A stretch of 57,978 bases of DNA from Microbacteriaceae bacterium (GCA_947486475.1 CANKTR010000006.1:1-57978), one strand, 5' to 3'; shown: positions 1 to 12,418, counted from the first letter of the stretch. Numbers and translations: made by a program. The notes: generated by a model not told the origin, from the letters alone.

Positions 1-326
1 CGGTAACCGCCGCAATCAAGGGCGCGGGACTCGGCAAAGATGTATTACTGTTGACGGACGGACGATTCTCAGGCGGCACAACCGGACTGTGCATCGGCCA
101 CGTAGCTCCCGAAGCAGTGGACGCAGGTCCCATTGCCTTCGTGCGCGATGGTGATCTGATACGGGTCGATATCGCAGCTCGGAGCATCGACTTACTCGTC
201 GATGAAACCGAGTTGGAGGCGCGCCGCGCTGGCTGGTCGCCTCTTCCGCCGCGTTATACCCGCGGTGTTCTGGCGAAATATTCGAAGCTCGTGAAATCGG
301 CTGCCCTCGGCGCCGTGACCGGCTAA
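1..326 (+). CDS. ilvD: Dihydroxy-acid dehydratase, C-terminal part (5' cut by window)
   Basis: The reading frame is open from base 3 to the stop at 324-326, so only the C-terminal ~107 residues are present. The enzyme dehydrates 2,3-dihydroxy-isovalerate and 2,3-dihydroxy-3-methylvalerate in valine and isoleucine synthesis, using an Fe-S cluster. The visible signature is the IlvD/Edd C-terminal block [20 protein letters not shown], followed by GHVAPEA and a DGDLIRVDI strand. It lies 29 bases upstream of ilvB on the same strand, so the two are probably co-transcribed. The N-terminal cluster ligands are outside the window and cannot be checked. Confidence 0.93.
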   Translation, partial: VTAAIKGAGLGKDVLLLTDGRFSGGTTGLCIGHVAPEAVDAGPIAFVRDGDLIRVDIAARSIDLLVDETELEARRAGWSPLPPRYTRGVLAKYSKLVKSAALGAVTG

Positions 327-355
327 CCCCACCGTTGCTCGAGAAGGAGAACGTC

Positions 356-3723
<3,368 letters not shown>

Positions 3724-3739
3724 CCATTACACGTCGCGC

Positions 3740-3767
3740 GAAACCCCGGGCTTCGGCTCGGGGTTTC
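3740..3767 (+). terminator. Hairpin terminator after ilvC
   Basis: A stem of about 12 pairs, one of them G-T, encloses a TTCG tetraloop closed by C-G (GAAACCCCGGGC / GCTCGGGGTTTC). No long T-run follows, so termination strength is uncertain. It sits between the ilvC stop and a new gene start at 3786. Confidence 0.75.
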
Positions 3768-3785
3768 GTCATTTACGCTGGGGGA

Positions 3786-4097
3786 GTGAGCGAAGAACTG
3801 CGCGACGAATCGCGCCGAAAAGTCGAAACCGTCACCTATGTCGTGTTCGGTGTGCTGTACGTTCTCGTCACGCTCCTGTGGTTGTGGGTGGCGCCGGCCA
3901 ATCGGCCCGTCGACTCCGAGAGATTCGACCAGGCGATGCGTGCGTTCGGCGAATTCTTTGCTGTCGTCGCCGCGCCACTGTGGTTTTTCACGACGCTCAA
4001 TCAATTCGAGTCGTTTCGTTCGCGCGTCGCGGTGTTGGCGCTGGGGCTGTGTCTGTTGATTCCTCTTCCGCTTTTTGTGGGGGTGTCCCCGCTGTGA
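3786..4097 (+). CDS. Small membrane protein of unknown function
   Basis: I do not recognise this 103-residue protein. It has a short charged N-terminus (SEELRDESRRKVETV) and about three hydrophobic segments: YVVFGVLYVLVTLLWLWV near residues 15-35, a weaker one around FFAVVAAPLWFF, and VAVLALGLCLLIPLPLFV near the end. GTG 3786 was chosen because upstream codons in the same frame run through the ilvC terminator. Its TGA overlaps the GTG of the next membrane protein (GTGA), so the two are probably translated together and may form a pair. Promoter elements were not clear. Confidence 0.6.
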   Translation: MSEELRDESRRKVETVTYVVFGVLYVLVTLLWLWVAPANRPVDSERFDQAMRAFGEFFAVVAAPLWFFTTLNQFESFRSRVAVLALGLCLLIPLPLFVGVSPL

Positions 4098-4459
4098 GCC
4101 ACTCCACCCCGCGCCGAGAATTGTCGGGTAACGCCGTCATTGTTGTCTTTTTTGCGTTCGTTTTTGCCTATCCGGTGTGGTCGGCAATCGGTAACCTGCT
4201 CGTCCTTCCGGACTTCTATGCCGTGCAACTGGGGGTGTCGTCCGACCGAGTTCCCTGGGCGTTGTTGTGGGCGGGCGTTATCGTCCCCGTTCTTGTCTTT
4301 GTCCTCGGTGTCGCGTTGGGGTGGCGACGAGGACCCGGTGCCGTTGCCCTCTTCCTCACGACAGGTTTTGCCCTCGTTTCGGCAATCAATTTGGATATCT
4401 TTGCGCTGTATTCCGAGTCGCGACTCCAACTCGTGGTGGACATTCTCACCAACGGCTGA
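4094..4459 (+). CDS. Small membrane protein, partner of the preceding ORF
   Basis: This 121-residue protein has no family I can name. Three predicted transmembrane helices are visible: AVIVVFFAFVFAYPVW, LLWAGVIVPVLVFVLGVALG and GAVALFLTTGFALVSAINL. The GTG start overlaps the upstream stop by four bases, an arrangement typical of translational coupling. The frame stays open further upstream but only as antisense-like read-through of the neighbour. The gene ends 101 bases before serA. Its position between ilvC and serA does not by itself say anything about function. Confidence 0.6.
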   Translation: MSHSTPRRELSGNAVIVVFFAFVFAYPVWSAIGNLLVLPDFYAVQLGVSSDRVPWALLWAGVIVPVLVFVLGVALGWRRGPGAVALFLTTGFALVSAINLDIFALYSESRLQLVVDILTNG

Positions 4460-4473
4460 AACGTCGTTCGCGC

Positions 4474-4479
4474 TAGACT
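4474..4479 (+). promoter_or_regulatory. Candidate -10 box of serA (TAGACT)
   Basis: TAGACT matches the TAnnnT -10 pattern used repeatedly in this window. It would give an mRNA leader of roughly 75 bases before the serA start, which contains the hairpin at 4499-4528. No convincing -35 box was seen. Confidence 0.45.
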
Positions 4480-4498
4480 GGGCGCACTGCCCCAACGT

Positions 4499-4528
4499 GT
4501 GTGGCGGACCCGTCCCGCGGTCGCACAC
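4499..4528 (+). promoter_or_regulatory. Hairpin in the serA leader
   Basis: A ten-pair stem with two single-base bulges (GTGTG+CG+ACC against GGT+CG+CACAC) surrounds an eight-base loop. It lies between the candidate serA promoter and the ribosome binding site at about 4549-4555. It could be a control element or simply structured leader; no leader peptide rich in serine codons was seen. Confidence 0.3.
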
Positions 4529-4560
4529 CTGGACCGCCCGGCACCGACAAGGAAACAATT

Positions 4561-6153
4561 GTGGCCAAGCCCGTCGTTGTGATTGCCGAGGAACTCTCGC
4601 CCGCAACCGTTGACGCCCTGGGTCCGGATTTCGACATTCGACACGTCGATGGAACCGATCGGGCGGCGTTGTTGGCTGCCGTTCCCGGCGCAAAGGCTCT
4701 GTTGGTCCGTAGTGCGACTCTGGTGGATGCCGAGGTGTTGGCGGCAGGTTCCGAACTGGTCGTGGTGGCCCGCGCCGGAGTCGGCTTGGACAACGTCGAT
4801 GTCAAGGGTGCGACCGCGGCGGGTGTCATGGTTGTCAACGCCCCGACGTCCAACGTGATTTCGGCGGCCGAACTGGCCATCGGCCACCTGTTGTCCCTCG
4901 CCCGGTTCATCCCCGACGCGAACGCCTCCATGAAATCAGGGGAATGGAAACGATCCGCGTTCACCGGCGTCGAGTTCTTTGACAAAACCGTCGGAATTGT
5001 TGGACTGGGCCGCATCGGAGCCCTCGTCGCGGAACGCCTCGCCGGGTTCGGGGTTGCCCTGATTGCCTTCGACCCGTTCGTTCCGCCGGCGCGAGCCCAG
5101 CAGTTGGGTGTCCAGATGGTGGAACTCGACGCGCTCATGGCTCGGTCGGATTTCATCACGATCCACATTCCGAAAACTCCCGAGACCACGGGGTTGATCG
5201 GTGCGGCGCAATTCGCCGTCGCAAAAACGTCGCTTCGCATCGTGAACGCAAGTCGCGGCGGAATCATTGACGAGAAGGCGTTGTTCGGTGCGTTGTCCTC
5301 GAAGCGGATTGCGGGGGCTGCACTCGACGTGTTCGTGACCGAGCCGCCCACGAACTCGCCGCTCCTCGGTCTCGACAACATTCAGTTGACCCCGCACCTG
5401 GGCGCGTCGACGCACGAGGCACAAGAAAAAGCGGGGGTGTCCGTCGCTCGGTCTGTCCGACTCGCCCTCGAGGGGGAACTGGTTCCCGATGCGGTCAATG
5501 TGGCGGGGGGTGTCATCGATCCGAGCGTCCGTCCCGGCCTTCCGCTGATGGAAAAACTCGGGCAAGTGTTCGCCGGACTCGCCACCCACGCGATTGCCGC
5601 AATCGACGTCGAGATTCGAGGCGAAATCGCTCAGTTCGATGTGTCCGCTCTCAAACTGGCCGCGCTCAAGGGAGTCTTCAGCGCGATTTCCTCGGAACAG
5701 GTCAGTTACGTGAACGCTCCGCTTCTCGCCGAGCAACGCGGTGTCGCCGTGCGGCTGGTCACCGAAACGTCGAGTGACGAGTACCGCAATCTTCTGACGA
5801 TCCGCGGGACGTTGGTTGATGGTTCGCAAATTTCCGTCGCGGGGACCCTGACCGGACAGCGTCAGACCCAAAAGATTGTCAGCATCAACGACTTCGACGT
5901 CGAAGTCCCGATGGCGCAGCACTTCATTGTCATGGTCTACATCGATCGCCCGGGAATCGTGGCGGTGTACGGCCGTGAGTTCGGCGCCGCTAACGTGAAT
6001 ATCGCGGGAATGCAAATCGCCCGCCAGAAGCGCGGGGGAACGGCGTTGAGCATTCTGACGGTGGACTCGCGGGTGGACGACGCCGTGTTGGCCAGGGTCG
6101 CCGAAGAAATCGACGCCTCGGTGATGAAGGCGATCGACGTAGTGGAACTGTAA
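4561..6153 (+). CDS. serA: D-3-phosphoglycerate dehydrogenase, long ACT-containing form
   Basis: This 530-residue enzyme oxidises 3-phosphoglycerate to 3-phosphohydroxypyruvate, the first step of serine synthesis. It has the long (type 1) layout: a catalytic and NAD-binding part with GLGRIGALVAERLAGFGV near residue 149, Arg about 232 in NASRGGI, and His about 279 in LTPHLGAST; then an intervening allosteric domain from about 315 to 450; then a C-terminal ACT domain starting near MAQHFIVMVYIDRPGIVAVY. GTG 4561 has AAGGAA upstream and gives the standard actinobacterial length; upstream in-frame codons lie in the hairpin leader. The ACT domain implies serine feedback, as established for this family. 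Confidence 0.97.
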   Translation: MAKPVVVIAEELSPATVDALGPDFDIRHVDGTDRAALLAAVPGAKALLVRSATLVDAEVLAAGSELVVVARAGVGLDNVDVKGATAAGVMVVNAPTSNVISAAELAIGHLLSLARFIPDANASMKSGEWKRSAFTGVEFFDKTVGIVGLGRIGALVAERLAGFGVALIAFDPFVPPARAQQLGVQMVELDALMARSDFITIHIPKTPETTGLIGAAQFAVAKTSLRIVNASRGGIIDEKALFGALSSKRIAGAALDVFVTEPPTNSPLLGLDNIQLTPHLGASTHEAQEKAGVSVARSVRLALEGELVPDAVNVAGGVIDPSVRPGLPLMEKLGQVFAGLATHAIAAIDVEIRGEIAQFDVSALKLAALKGVFSAISSEQVSYVNAPLLAEQRGVAVRLVTETSSDEYRNLLTIRGTLVDGSQISVAGTLTGQRQTQKIVSINDFDVEVPMAQHFIVMVYIDRPGIVAVYGREFGAANVNIAGMQIARQKRGGTALSILTVDSRVDDAVLARVAEEIDASVMKAIDVVEL

Positions 6154-6162
6154 GGAGAAACG

Positions 6163-7212
6163 ATGGTTCGAACACTCGACATTGCGGTGATTCCGGGGGA
6201 TGGAATCGGACCCGAGGTGACCACCGAAGCGCTCAAAGTCCTGCGAGCCGCCGTGGGAAAAGACGCCGACGTGCGTGCGACCGAATACTCGCTCGGAGCG
6301 GACCACTACCTCGCCACGGGCGAAATCCTGACGGACGCGACCCTCGAGGCGCTCGGGCAACACGACGCGATTCTGTTTGGTGCAATCGGTGGGGACCCGC
6401 GTGACGAGCGCCTCGCCGGCGGAATTATCGAACGCGGGTTGCTCCTCAAACTCCGTTTCGCGTTCGACCATTACGTGAACTTCCGACCGACGACTCTGTT
6501 CCCCGGGGTGACGAGTCCGCTGGTGAACCCGGGCGACATCGACTTTGTTATTGTTCGCGAAGGAACCGAAGGCCCCTATGTGGGAAACGGCGGTGTACTT
6601 CGAGTCGGCACTCCTCACGAAATCGCGACGGAGTCGTCGGTCAACACCGCTCACGGAGTCGACCGCGTCGTTCGATTCGCCTTTGCCACGGCGTCCCAGC
6701 GCGACAATCGACTGACCCTCGTCCACAAAACCAACGTGCTGACGTTCGCCGGAGCACTGTGGCAACGAACGGTCAACGCAGTGGCCACCGAGTTCCCGCA
6801 GGTCGCGGTCGATTATCTGCACATCGACGCCGCCACCATTTTCCTCGTGACGGACCCGGCGCGATTCGACGTGATTGTCACGGACAATCTGTTCGGAGAC
6901 ATCCTCACCGACCTCGCCGGCGCAATCGGAGGGGGCATCGGTCTCGCCGCGAGCGGAAACCTGAACCCCGAAAAGGCATTTCCGTCCATGTTCGAGCCGG
7001 TCCATGGCTCGGCACCGGACATCGCGGGTCAACAGAAGGCCGACCCCACGGCGGCGATCTTGTCCGCGGCGCTGTTGCTCGAGCACAACGGCTACCCCCG
7101 CCCAGCCGACGCGATAAACACGGCGGTTCGCGCCGACCTCGCCTCGCGCGGCACCGCGGTGCGCAGCACCTCCGCGACCGGTGATGCCATCGTTGCGCAC
7201 CTCTCGGCATAG
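6163..7212 (+). CDS. leuB: 3-isopropylmalate dehydrogenase
   Basis: This 349-residue enzyme oxidises and decarboxylates 3-isopropylmalate to 2-oxoisocaproate in leucine synthesis. The N-terminus [11 protein letters not shown] is the isocitrate/isopropylmalate dehydrogenase nucleotide-binding signature. The metal-ligand segment [20 protein letters not shown] is complete, as is the [14 protein letters not shown] adenosine-binding loop. It uses NAD, to judge from family knowledge of this subgroup. An AAGGAG-like site precedes ATG 6163, and the gene follows serA by nine bases, so serA and leuB share a transcript, which is a common pairing in actinobacteria. Confidence 0.96.
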   Translation: MVRTLDIAVIPGDGIGPEVTTEALKVLRAAVGKDADVRATEYSLGADHYLATGEILTDATLEALGQHDAILFGAIGGDPRDERLAGGIIERGLLLKLRFAFDHYVNFRPTTLFPGVTSPLVNPGDIDFVIVREGTEGPYVGNGGVLRVGTPHEIATESSVNTAHGVDRVVRFAFATASQRDNRLTLVHKTNVLTFAGALWQRTVNAVATEFPQVAVDYLHIDAATIFLVTDPARFDVIVTDNLFGDILTDLAGAIGGGIGLAASGNLNPEKAFPSMFEPVHGSAPDIAGQQKADPTAAILSAALLLEHNGYPRPADAINTAVRADLASRGTAVRSTSATGDAIVAHLSA

Positions 7213-7232
7213 TGCCCTTCCCCACCGATTGG

Positions 7233-7238
7233 TAGGGT
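7233..7238 (+). promoter_or_regulatory. Candidate -10 box of ilvE (TAGGGT)
   Basis: TAGGGT ends seven bases before ATG 7246, the spacing expected when transcription starts at or next to the start codon. No Shine-Dalgarno sequence precedes the gene, which supports a leaderless mRNA. Confidence 0.5.
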
Positions 7239-7245
7239 TGTGACC

Positions 7246-8334
7246 ATGACCCAGCTCGATTTTCATCGTCATCTGAACCTTCAGGTGAAGGGCGCGGCCG
7301 AGCGCGACGCGATCCTGGCCAACCCCGGTTTCTGCGATTTCATGACCGACCACATGGTCGACATCTGCTGGAGCGAGAACGGCGGGTGGCACCGACCCCG
7401 CATTCAACCGTACGGTCCGATTGAACTCGACCCGTCCGCCGCGGTGTTGCACTACGGCCAGGAAATCTTCGAAGGGCTCAAGGCCTACCGGCACGCGGAC
7501 GGCAGCATCTGGACGTTCCGTCCCGACGCCAATGCACGTCGATTCCAAGCCAGCGCTCGGCGAATGGCACTGCCGGAACTGCCCGTCGAGTACTTCCTCG
7601 AGAGCCTCAAGGCGCTCATCTCGGTCGATGGCGACTGGGTGCCGTCAGCCCCCGACACGAGCCTGTATCTTCGACCGTTCATGTTCGGAAAAGAGGCCTT
7701 CCTCGGTGTTCGGCCAGCGAAGAAAATCGCGTTCTATGTGATCGGGGGTCCCGCGGGACCGTACTTCAAGGGTGGGGTCGCGCCCGTCGACATTTGGCTG
7801 TCCGAGAACTACTCCCGTGCGGGGAAAGGCGGAACCGGCGCTGCCAAGACGGGCGGAAACTATGCGGCATCCCTCGTTGCCCAGAACGAGGCCTACGCGA
7901 ACGGGTGCCAGCAGGTGCTCTTCCTCGATTCGACGACGAATTCCTACATCGAAGAACTCGGCGGCATGAACGTGGTTCTGGTCTACAAGGACGGGTCACT
8001 CGTCACGCCGCTGTCGGATTCGATTCTGCCCGGAATCACCCGCGACTCCGTCTTGGCGCTCGCCGAAGAACGTGGACACACGGTGACCCGTCGACCCGTC
8101 ACCATCCAGGAATGGCGCGACGGTGTCGCGAACGGCGACATTGTCGAAGCGTTCGCGTGTGGCACTGCCGCCATGATTACCCCGATCGGGCAAATCAAGG
8201 CGAACGACTTCACGATCGGATCCGCCGACGCTGTCCCCGGCGAGCTGACCTTGTCGCTTCGCGCGGAACTCACCGACATCCAGTACGGGCGACGCGAGGA
8301 CACCCACGGCTGGATGTACCGCCTCGATGCCTAG
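7246..8334 (+). CDS. ilvE: Branched-chain amino acid aminotransferase
   Basis: This 362-residue class IV PLP enzyme performs the last, reversible transamination in valine, leucine and isoleucine synthesis. The PLP lysine is in AAKTGGNYAASL (Lys about 201). Other class IV landmarks are YGQEIFEGLKAYRH, LYLRPFMF and the closing GTAAMITPIG loop that binds the PLP phosphate. A GTG two codons upstream (7240) is an alternative start, but ATG 7246 fits better. The gene ends inside the start of the next small membrane protein (ATG 8327), an eight-base overlap. Confidence 0.95.
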   Translation: MTQLDFHRHLNLQVKGAAERDAILANPGFCDFMTDHMVDICWSENGGWHRPRIQPYGPIELDPSAAVLHYGQEIFEGLKAYRHADGSIWTFRPDANARRFQASARRMALPELPVEYFLESLKALISVDGDWVPSAPDTSLYLRPFMFGKEAFLGVRPAKKIAFYVIGGPAGPYFKGGVAPVDIWLSENYSRAGKGGTGAAKTGGNYAASLVAQNEAYANGCQQVLFLDSTTNSYIEELGGMNVVLVYKDGSLVTPLSDSILPGITRDSVLALAEERGHTVTRRPVTIQEWRDGVANGDIVEAFACGTAAMITPIGQIKANDFTIGSADAVPGELTLSLRAELTDIQYGRREDTHGWMYRLDA

Positions 8335-8674
8335 GGTTGTCGGCCGGGTAGTTCAGTCGTTCCTCGGGGGTGCCCTTATCGCTGCGGTGGTGACCGTGGT
8401 TCACGCCGAGTCGTTCCCGTGGGTGCTTGGCGTGGGGCTTGCCGTGGTCGCCAGTTTCTTGGTCGCACTGCGGCTGCTCGAGGCCGATCGACTCGTCACC
8501 ATCGCGGGCGCAGCCGGTGTGCTCGTGACCGTTCTGGTTCTGGCGCAGCGTTCCGCCGGAGGAAGCGTGCTCATTGCGGCGAATGACGCCGGCAACGTCT
8601 GGGTCATCGGTGCGTCTCTCTTGGCCGGACTCACCAGTGCCTGGCCGAACATTTCCCGACCGGCCGCTCGGTAG
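8327..8674 (+). CDS. Small four-helix membrane protein
   Basis: This 115-residue protein is mostly hydrophobic, with about four transmembrane helices: SFLGGALIAAVVTVVH, WVLGVGLAVVASFLVAL, LVTIAGAAGVLVTVLVLA and a final helix around VWVIGASLLAGL. It may belong to the small actinobacterial membrane-protein family found beside fdxA-dapC, but I cannot name it securely. ATG 8327 overlaps the end of ilvE by eight bases, which suggests coupled translation. The candidate promoter of fdxA sits at its 3' end. Confidence 0.6.
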   Translation: MPRVVGRVVQSFLGGALIAAVVTVVHAESFPWVLGVGLAVVASFLVALRLLEADRLVTIAGAAGVLVTVLVLAQRSAGGSVLIAANDAGNVWVIGASLLAGLTSAWPNISRPAAR

Positions 8675-8694
8675 AATTGGTGGAGTGAGGGGAG
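8672..8694 (+). promoter_or_regulatory. Candidate promoter and ribosome site of fdxA
   Basis: TAGAAT at 8672-8677 overlaps the stop of the upstream gene, and AGGGGAG at 8688-8694 is a good ribosome binding site seven bases before ATG 8702. Unlike many neighbours, this mRNA would carry a short leader. Confidence 0.5.
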
Positions 8695-8701
8695 TAATCG
8701 T

Positions 8702-9019
8702 ATGACGTATGTAATCGCACTTCCGTGTGTCGATCTGAAGGATCGGGCGTGTATCGACGAATGCCCCGTCGACTGTATCTACGAGGGTGACCGCATGCTG
8801 TACATCCACCCCGACGAGTGCGTCGACTGCGGCGCCTGCGAACCCGTGTGTCCGGTCGAAGCGATTTATTACGAGGACGACCTGCCGGAAAAGTGGAGCG
8901 ATTATTACCGCGCCAACGTCGACTTTTTCAAGGAAATCGGCAGCCCGGGCGGGGCGTCGAAGAGTGGACCCATCCCCGGCGACCACGAACTCATCGTCGC
9001 ACTTCCGCCACAGGGCTGA
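8702..9019 (+). CDS. fdxA: Seven-iron ferredoxin (FdxA/FdxC type)
   Basis: This 105-residue electron carrier has the cysteine layout of [3Fe-4S][4Fe-4S] ferredoxins. Cysteines in LPCVDLKDRACIDECPVDC serve the first cluster, and ECVDCGACEPVCPVEAI serves the [4Fe-4S] cluster, with cross-contributed prolines and cysteines as usual. MTYVIALPCVD is the characteristic actinobacterial N-terminus. Its redox partner is not defined by the sequence. Its stop overlaps the dapC start (TGATG), an arrangement conserved in actinobacteria (fdxC-dapC in mycobacteria), although no shared reaction is known. Confidence 0.95.
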   Translation: MTYVIALPCVDLKDRACIDECPVDCIYEGDRMLYIHPDECVDCGACEPVCPVEAIYYEDDLPEKWSDYYRANVDFFKEIGSPGGASKSGPIPGDHELIVALPPQG

Positions 9020-10119
9020 TGCTGGCGCTTCCCGAGTTCCCGTGGAATGCGCTCGCGCCTGCGCGTGCGCGTGCCTCTGAACACGCTGACGGACTAGTGG
9101 ATTTGTCGGTTGGGTCCCCTGTCGATGAAACCCCTGGCTTCATTCGGGATGCGTTGGCACGCGCGGCAGAGGCTCACGGATATCCGACCACGCAGGGCAC
9201 CCCCGAACTTCGCCGCGCAATTGTCGACTGGTTTGAGCGGGTTCGTGGCGTGCCGGGACTCACGCCGGACTCGACGATTCCCACGGTCGGGTCCAAGGAA
9301 TTCGTCGGCCTACTCCCGCTGTTGTTGGGGCTTGGTGACGGTGATGTGGTCGTCCACCCGATGGTCGCCTACCCCACCTACGACATCGGAGCGCGCGCCG
9401 TGGGTGCGACGCCGTTGCCGTCCGACGACCCCGCCGAGTGGCCAGCGAACACGAAACTGGTGTGGCTGAATTCACCGTCCAACCCAACCGGTCGGATCGA
9501 CGGGGTCGAGTATCTTGCGGCGGCGGTCGCCCGAGCACGAGAACTCGGTGCGGTGGTCATCAACGACGAGTGTTATGCGCGGTTGACCCGGGAAGGCCCG
9601 CCCACTCCGTCCATTCTCGATCCGCGGGTCACGGGCGGTTCCCTTTCGGGCGTGCTCGCCGCGTACTCGCTGTCCAAGCAATCCAATCTCGCGGGGTACC
9701 GTGCGGCGTTTGTCGCGGGGGACGAATCGCTCATCGCGGCGATTCTCGAGACAAGGCGCCACCTCGGGCTCATCATGCCGTTGCCTGTCCAAATCGCCAT
9801 GATTGCGGCTCTCGGCGATGATTCGCATGTCGACGCCCAACGTGAGGTGTATCGCCGTCGCCGGGACGTGCTCGCGCCGGCACTTCTCGACGCGGGATTT
9901 CGGATTGATTTTTCCGACGCGGGGCTATACCTGTGGGCCACCCGCGATGAGCCGTCGTTCGACACGGTTGACTGGTTCGCCGAACGTGGGATTCTGGTGG
10001 CGCCGGGTTCGATGTACGGGACAGCGGGGAACCGTCACGTTCGCGTCGCGCTCACCGCACCCGATGAACGAGTCGCCGCGGCGGCGCACCGCGTGAGGTC
10101 GGAACAACCAGCGACGTAA
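9019..10119 (+). CDS. dapC: Succinyldiaminopimelate aminotransferase
   Basis: This 366-residue class I/II aminotransferase converts N-succinyl-2-amino-6-oxopimelate to N-succinyl-LL-diaminopimelate, using glutamate, in lysine and peptidoglycan precursor synthesis. The PLP lysine is in YSLSKQSNLAGYRAAF (Lys about 220). WLNSPSNPTG supplies the conserved asparagine, and NDECYA is the PLP-aspartate strand. The frame is open upstream through fdxA, but ATG 9019 overlapping the fdxA stop gives the right N-terminus (LPEFPWNAL). The specific DapC assignment rests on the fdxA-dapC pairing and on dapD/dapE just downstream; the fold alone would only say aminotransferase. Confidence 0.9.
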   Translation: MLALPEFPWNALAPARARASEHADGLVDLSVGSPVDETPGFIRDALARAAEAHGYPTTQGTPELRRAIVDWFERVRGVPGLTPDSTIPTVGSKEFVGLLPLLLGLGDGDVVVHPMVAYPTYDIGARAVGATPLPSDDPAEWPANTKLVWLNSPSNPTGRIDGVEYLAAAVARARELGAVVINDECYARLTREGPPTPSILDPRVTGGSLSGVLAAYSLSKQSNLAGYRAAFVAGDESLIAAILETRRHLGLIMPLPVQIAMIAALGDDSHVDAQREVYRRRRDVLAPALLDAGFRIDFSDAGLYLWATRDEPSFDTVDWFAERGILVAPGSMYGTAGNRHVRVALTAPDERVAAAAHRVRSEQPAT

Positions 10120-10121
10120 TC

Positions 10122-10127
10122 TAGGCT
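10122..10127 (+). promoter_or_regulatory. Candidate -10 box of gltA (TAGGCT)
   Basis: TAGGCT begins three bases after the dapC stop. It predicts a leader of about 26 bases containing the GAGGAG ribosome binding site of gltA. Confidence 0.5.
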
Positions 10128-10159
10128 GGAGGCTGTCCGCAAGATGACGAGGAGCGTTC

Positions 10160-11449
10160 GTGACTGACGAGAAGCACCCCACCGCACGGCTCGAGTACCC
10201 GGGTGGTTCCGCGGAGTTCCCGCTGGTTGGTGCCGTCGATGGCGACGGGGCGATCGATATCGGAACGCTCAACAAACAAACCGGACTCAACGCGTTTGAC
10301 CGCGGCTTCGTCAACACGGCGGCAACGACCAGTGCGATCACCTTCATCGACGGGGACAAGGGGATTCTGCGCTATCGCGGATACGCGATCGAAGACCTCG
10401 CCGAAAATTCGACCTTCATCGAGGTCGCCTACCTTTTGATTTACGGGGAACTTCCCACCCCCGCGCAACTCACGTCCTTTGATGACCAGATTCGTCACCA
10501 CACGCTGTTGCACGAAGACCTCAAACGGTTTTTCGACGCACTACCGCACAACGCGCATCCGATGAGCGTTTTGTCGAGTGCGGTTGGCGCACTCGGTACG
10601 TACTACGGCGATTCGCTCAACGTGCACGATGACGAACAAATCGAGCTGTCGACGATTCGATTGCTTGCGAAACTGCCGGTCATCGCGGCATACGCCCACA
10701 AAAAGTCCATCGGGCAGGCGTTCCTGTACCCCGACAACTCTCAGTCGTTCGTCGACAACTTCCTTCGACTCAACTTCGGGCTGATGGCCGAGCCGTACGA
10801 GGTGAACCCGTTGTTGGCGAAGGCGCTGGACCGTCTTCTCATTCTTCACGCCGACCACGAACAAAACGCGTCGACGTCGACCGTGCGACTGGTCGGATCA
10901 ACGGACGCGGCGATTTTCTCGTCGGTTTCGGCGGGAATCAGCGCCCTCAGTGGACCCCTGCACGGCGGAGCAAACGAAGCGGTGCTGTCGATGCTCGGCA
11001 AGATTCGCGATTCCGGTGAAGGCGTCGCCAAGTTCGTCGAGCGCGTCAAGAACAAGGACGAGCACATCAAGCTCATGGGGTTCGGACACCGGGTGTACAA
11101 GAATTACGACCCCCGCGCGCGACTCGTGAAAGAGAGCGCGGACGAGATTCTCGACCAACTCGGGGTGACGGACCCGCTGCTCGATATCGCGAAAGAGTTG
11201 GAACAAATTGCGCTGGCCGACCCGTATTTCCAGGAACGCCAGTTGTACCCCAACGTCGATTTCTACACCGGCGTCATTTACAAGGCGATGGGTTTCCCCA
11301 CCCGAATGTTCACGGTGCTCTTCGCCATCGGTCGTTTGCCAGGGTGGATCGCCCACTGGCGCGAAGGTCGCGACGATGCGGCGACGCGAATCGGTCGACC
11401 CCAACAGGTGTACATCGGACCCCCGGCCCGAAAGTTCCCCGCGCGCTAG
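10160..11449 (+). CDS. gltA: Citrate synthase
   Basis: This 429-residue enzyme condenses oxaloacetate and acetyl-CoA at the entry of the TCA cycle. It has the hexameric, type II GltA layout with an N-terminal beta-rich domain ([14 protein letters not shown]). The catalytic residues are visible as His about 268 ([10 protein letters not shown]), His about 310 ([14 protein letters not shown]) and Asp about 367 ([12 protein letters not shown]). GTG 10160 is preceded by GAGGAG. Its TAG stop shares bases with the stop of dapD on the other strand, so the two transcripts must converge with no terminator between them. Confidence 0.97.
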   Translation: MTDEKHPTARLEYPGGSAEFPLVGAVDGDGAIDIGTLNKQTGLNAFDRGFVNTAATTSAITFIDGDKGILRYRGYAIEDLAENSTFIEVAYLLIYGELPTPAQLTSFDDQIRHHTLLHEDLKRFFDALPHNAHPMSVLSSAVGALGTYYGDSLNVHDDEQIELSTIRLLAKLPVIAAYAHKKSIGQAFLYPDNSQSFVDNFLRLNFGLMAEPYEVNPLLAKALDRLLILHADHEQNASTSTVRLVGSTDAAIFSSVSAGISALSGPLHGGANEAVLSMLGKIRDSGEGVAKFVERVKNKDEHIKLMGFGHRVYKNYDPRARLVKESADEILDQLGVTDPLLDIAKELEQIALADPYFQERQLYPNVDFYTGVIYKAMGFPTRMFTVLFAIGRLPGWIAHWREGRDDAATRIGRPQQVYIGPPARKFPAR

Positions 11450-12384
11450 GTGTGCAGAGCGGGGTTCAGGGACACACCGTGTCCGTCTCGCGACATCGCT
11501 TCCACGACCCCGCTGGTCGAGTCGCGACGGAACAACAGGTTGCTGTGTCCCGACAGCGCACGCGCTTTCACGATGTGACCGTCCGTGTCGCCTCCGCGCA
11601 GTGTGATTTTTGTCCCCGCCGTGAGATAAAGCCCTGCTTCGACGATGCAGTCGTCTCCGAGAGAAATGCCCAGACCCGAATTCGCCCCGAGCAGGGACCG
11701 CTGCCCGATTGACACGCGGTGGGTCCCGCCTCCCGAGAGGGTTCCCATGATGGAGGCACCCCCGCCGATATCACTGCCGTTTCCGACAATCACGCCCTGC
11801 GAGACTCGACCTTCGACCATGGACTCGCCGAGGGTTCCCGCATTGAAATTCACGAATCCTTCGTGCATCACGGTTGTCCCCGCGGACAGATAAGCGCCGA
11901 GGCGAACGCGCGACGCGTCCGCAATGCGGACGCGGGTCGGAATGACGTAATCGAGGAGGCGCGGGAACTTGTCAAGCGACAGAATGCTGATTCCGGCGCG
12001 CTGAAGGTCGACTCGGCGGCGCGTAAATTCGTCGGGGGCCATCGGTCCGGCGGTCGTGAACGCCACGACGGGCAGTTGACCGTAGATGCCGTCCAGATTC
12101 AGCCCATTGGGAAGCACGTGAAGGTGGGACAAGAGGTGCAGCCGCAGATAGGCGTCGCTCGTGGACGCGGGAGGAGCGGCCAACTCGATGGCGATCGTCA
12201 CGGGGACAAGGTCGACGGCTCGTCGGTCGTCGCGGCCCGCCGCGGTTTCCAGTTCCGCGGGGACCAGTCCGACCGCATCGGTGGGTGCTTCACCCAGCTG
12301 AGTCGACGGAAACCACGTGTCGAGGACGAGCCCGTCGGCACTGACCGTCGCCAGTCCGTGGCCCCACGCGCGTGTCTCGTCCAT
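11446..12384 (-). CDS. dapD: Tetrahydrodipicolinate N-succinyltransferase, actinobacterial type
   Basis: This 312-residue enzyme transfers succinyl from succinyl-CoA to tetrahydrodipicolinate, the first step of the succinylase branch to diaminopimelate. The central and C-terminal thirds are left-handed beta-helix hexapeptide repeats (for example [49 protein letters not shown]). The N-terminal part matches the long actinobacterial DapD subfamily rather than the short E. coli type. ATG 12384 has GGAGG four bases upstream; a GTG one codon earlier is an alternative. It is divergent from dapE with only 34 bases between starts, so promoters overlap. Confidence 0.95.
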   Translation of the reverse strand: MDETRAWGHGLATVSADGLVLDTWFPSTQLGEAPTDAVGLVPAELETAAGRDDRRAVDLVPVTIAIELAAPPASTSDAYLRLHLLSHLHVLPNGLNLDGIYGQLPVVAFTTAGPMAPDEFTRRRVDLQRAGISILSLDKFPRLLDYVIPTRVRIADASRVRLGAYLSAGTTVMHEGFVNFNAGTLGESMVEGRVSQGVIVGNGSDIGGGASIMGTLSGGGTHRVSIGQRSLLGANSGLGISLGDDCIVEAGLYLTAGTKITLRGGDTDGHIVKARALSGHSNLLFRRDSTSGVVEAMSRDGHGVSLNPALHT

Positions 12385-12406
12385 CACCCCTCCACCGTAG
12401 TCCTTG

Positions 12407-12412
12407 TACGCT
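12407..12412 (+). promoter_or_regulatory. -10 box of dapE (TACGCT), leaderless arrangement
   Basis: TACGCT is followed by exactly six bases and then GTG 12419. This places the expected transcription start on the start codon, and no Shine-Dalgarno sequence is present. Confidence 0.6.
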
Positions 12413-12418
12413 AGCGGT

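Noticed and set aside
4936..7548. Antisense open frame of 870 codons across serA, leuB and ilvE
   Set aside because: It spans three certain genes on the other strand and shows no domain or ribosome site; it is a GC-codon shadow.
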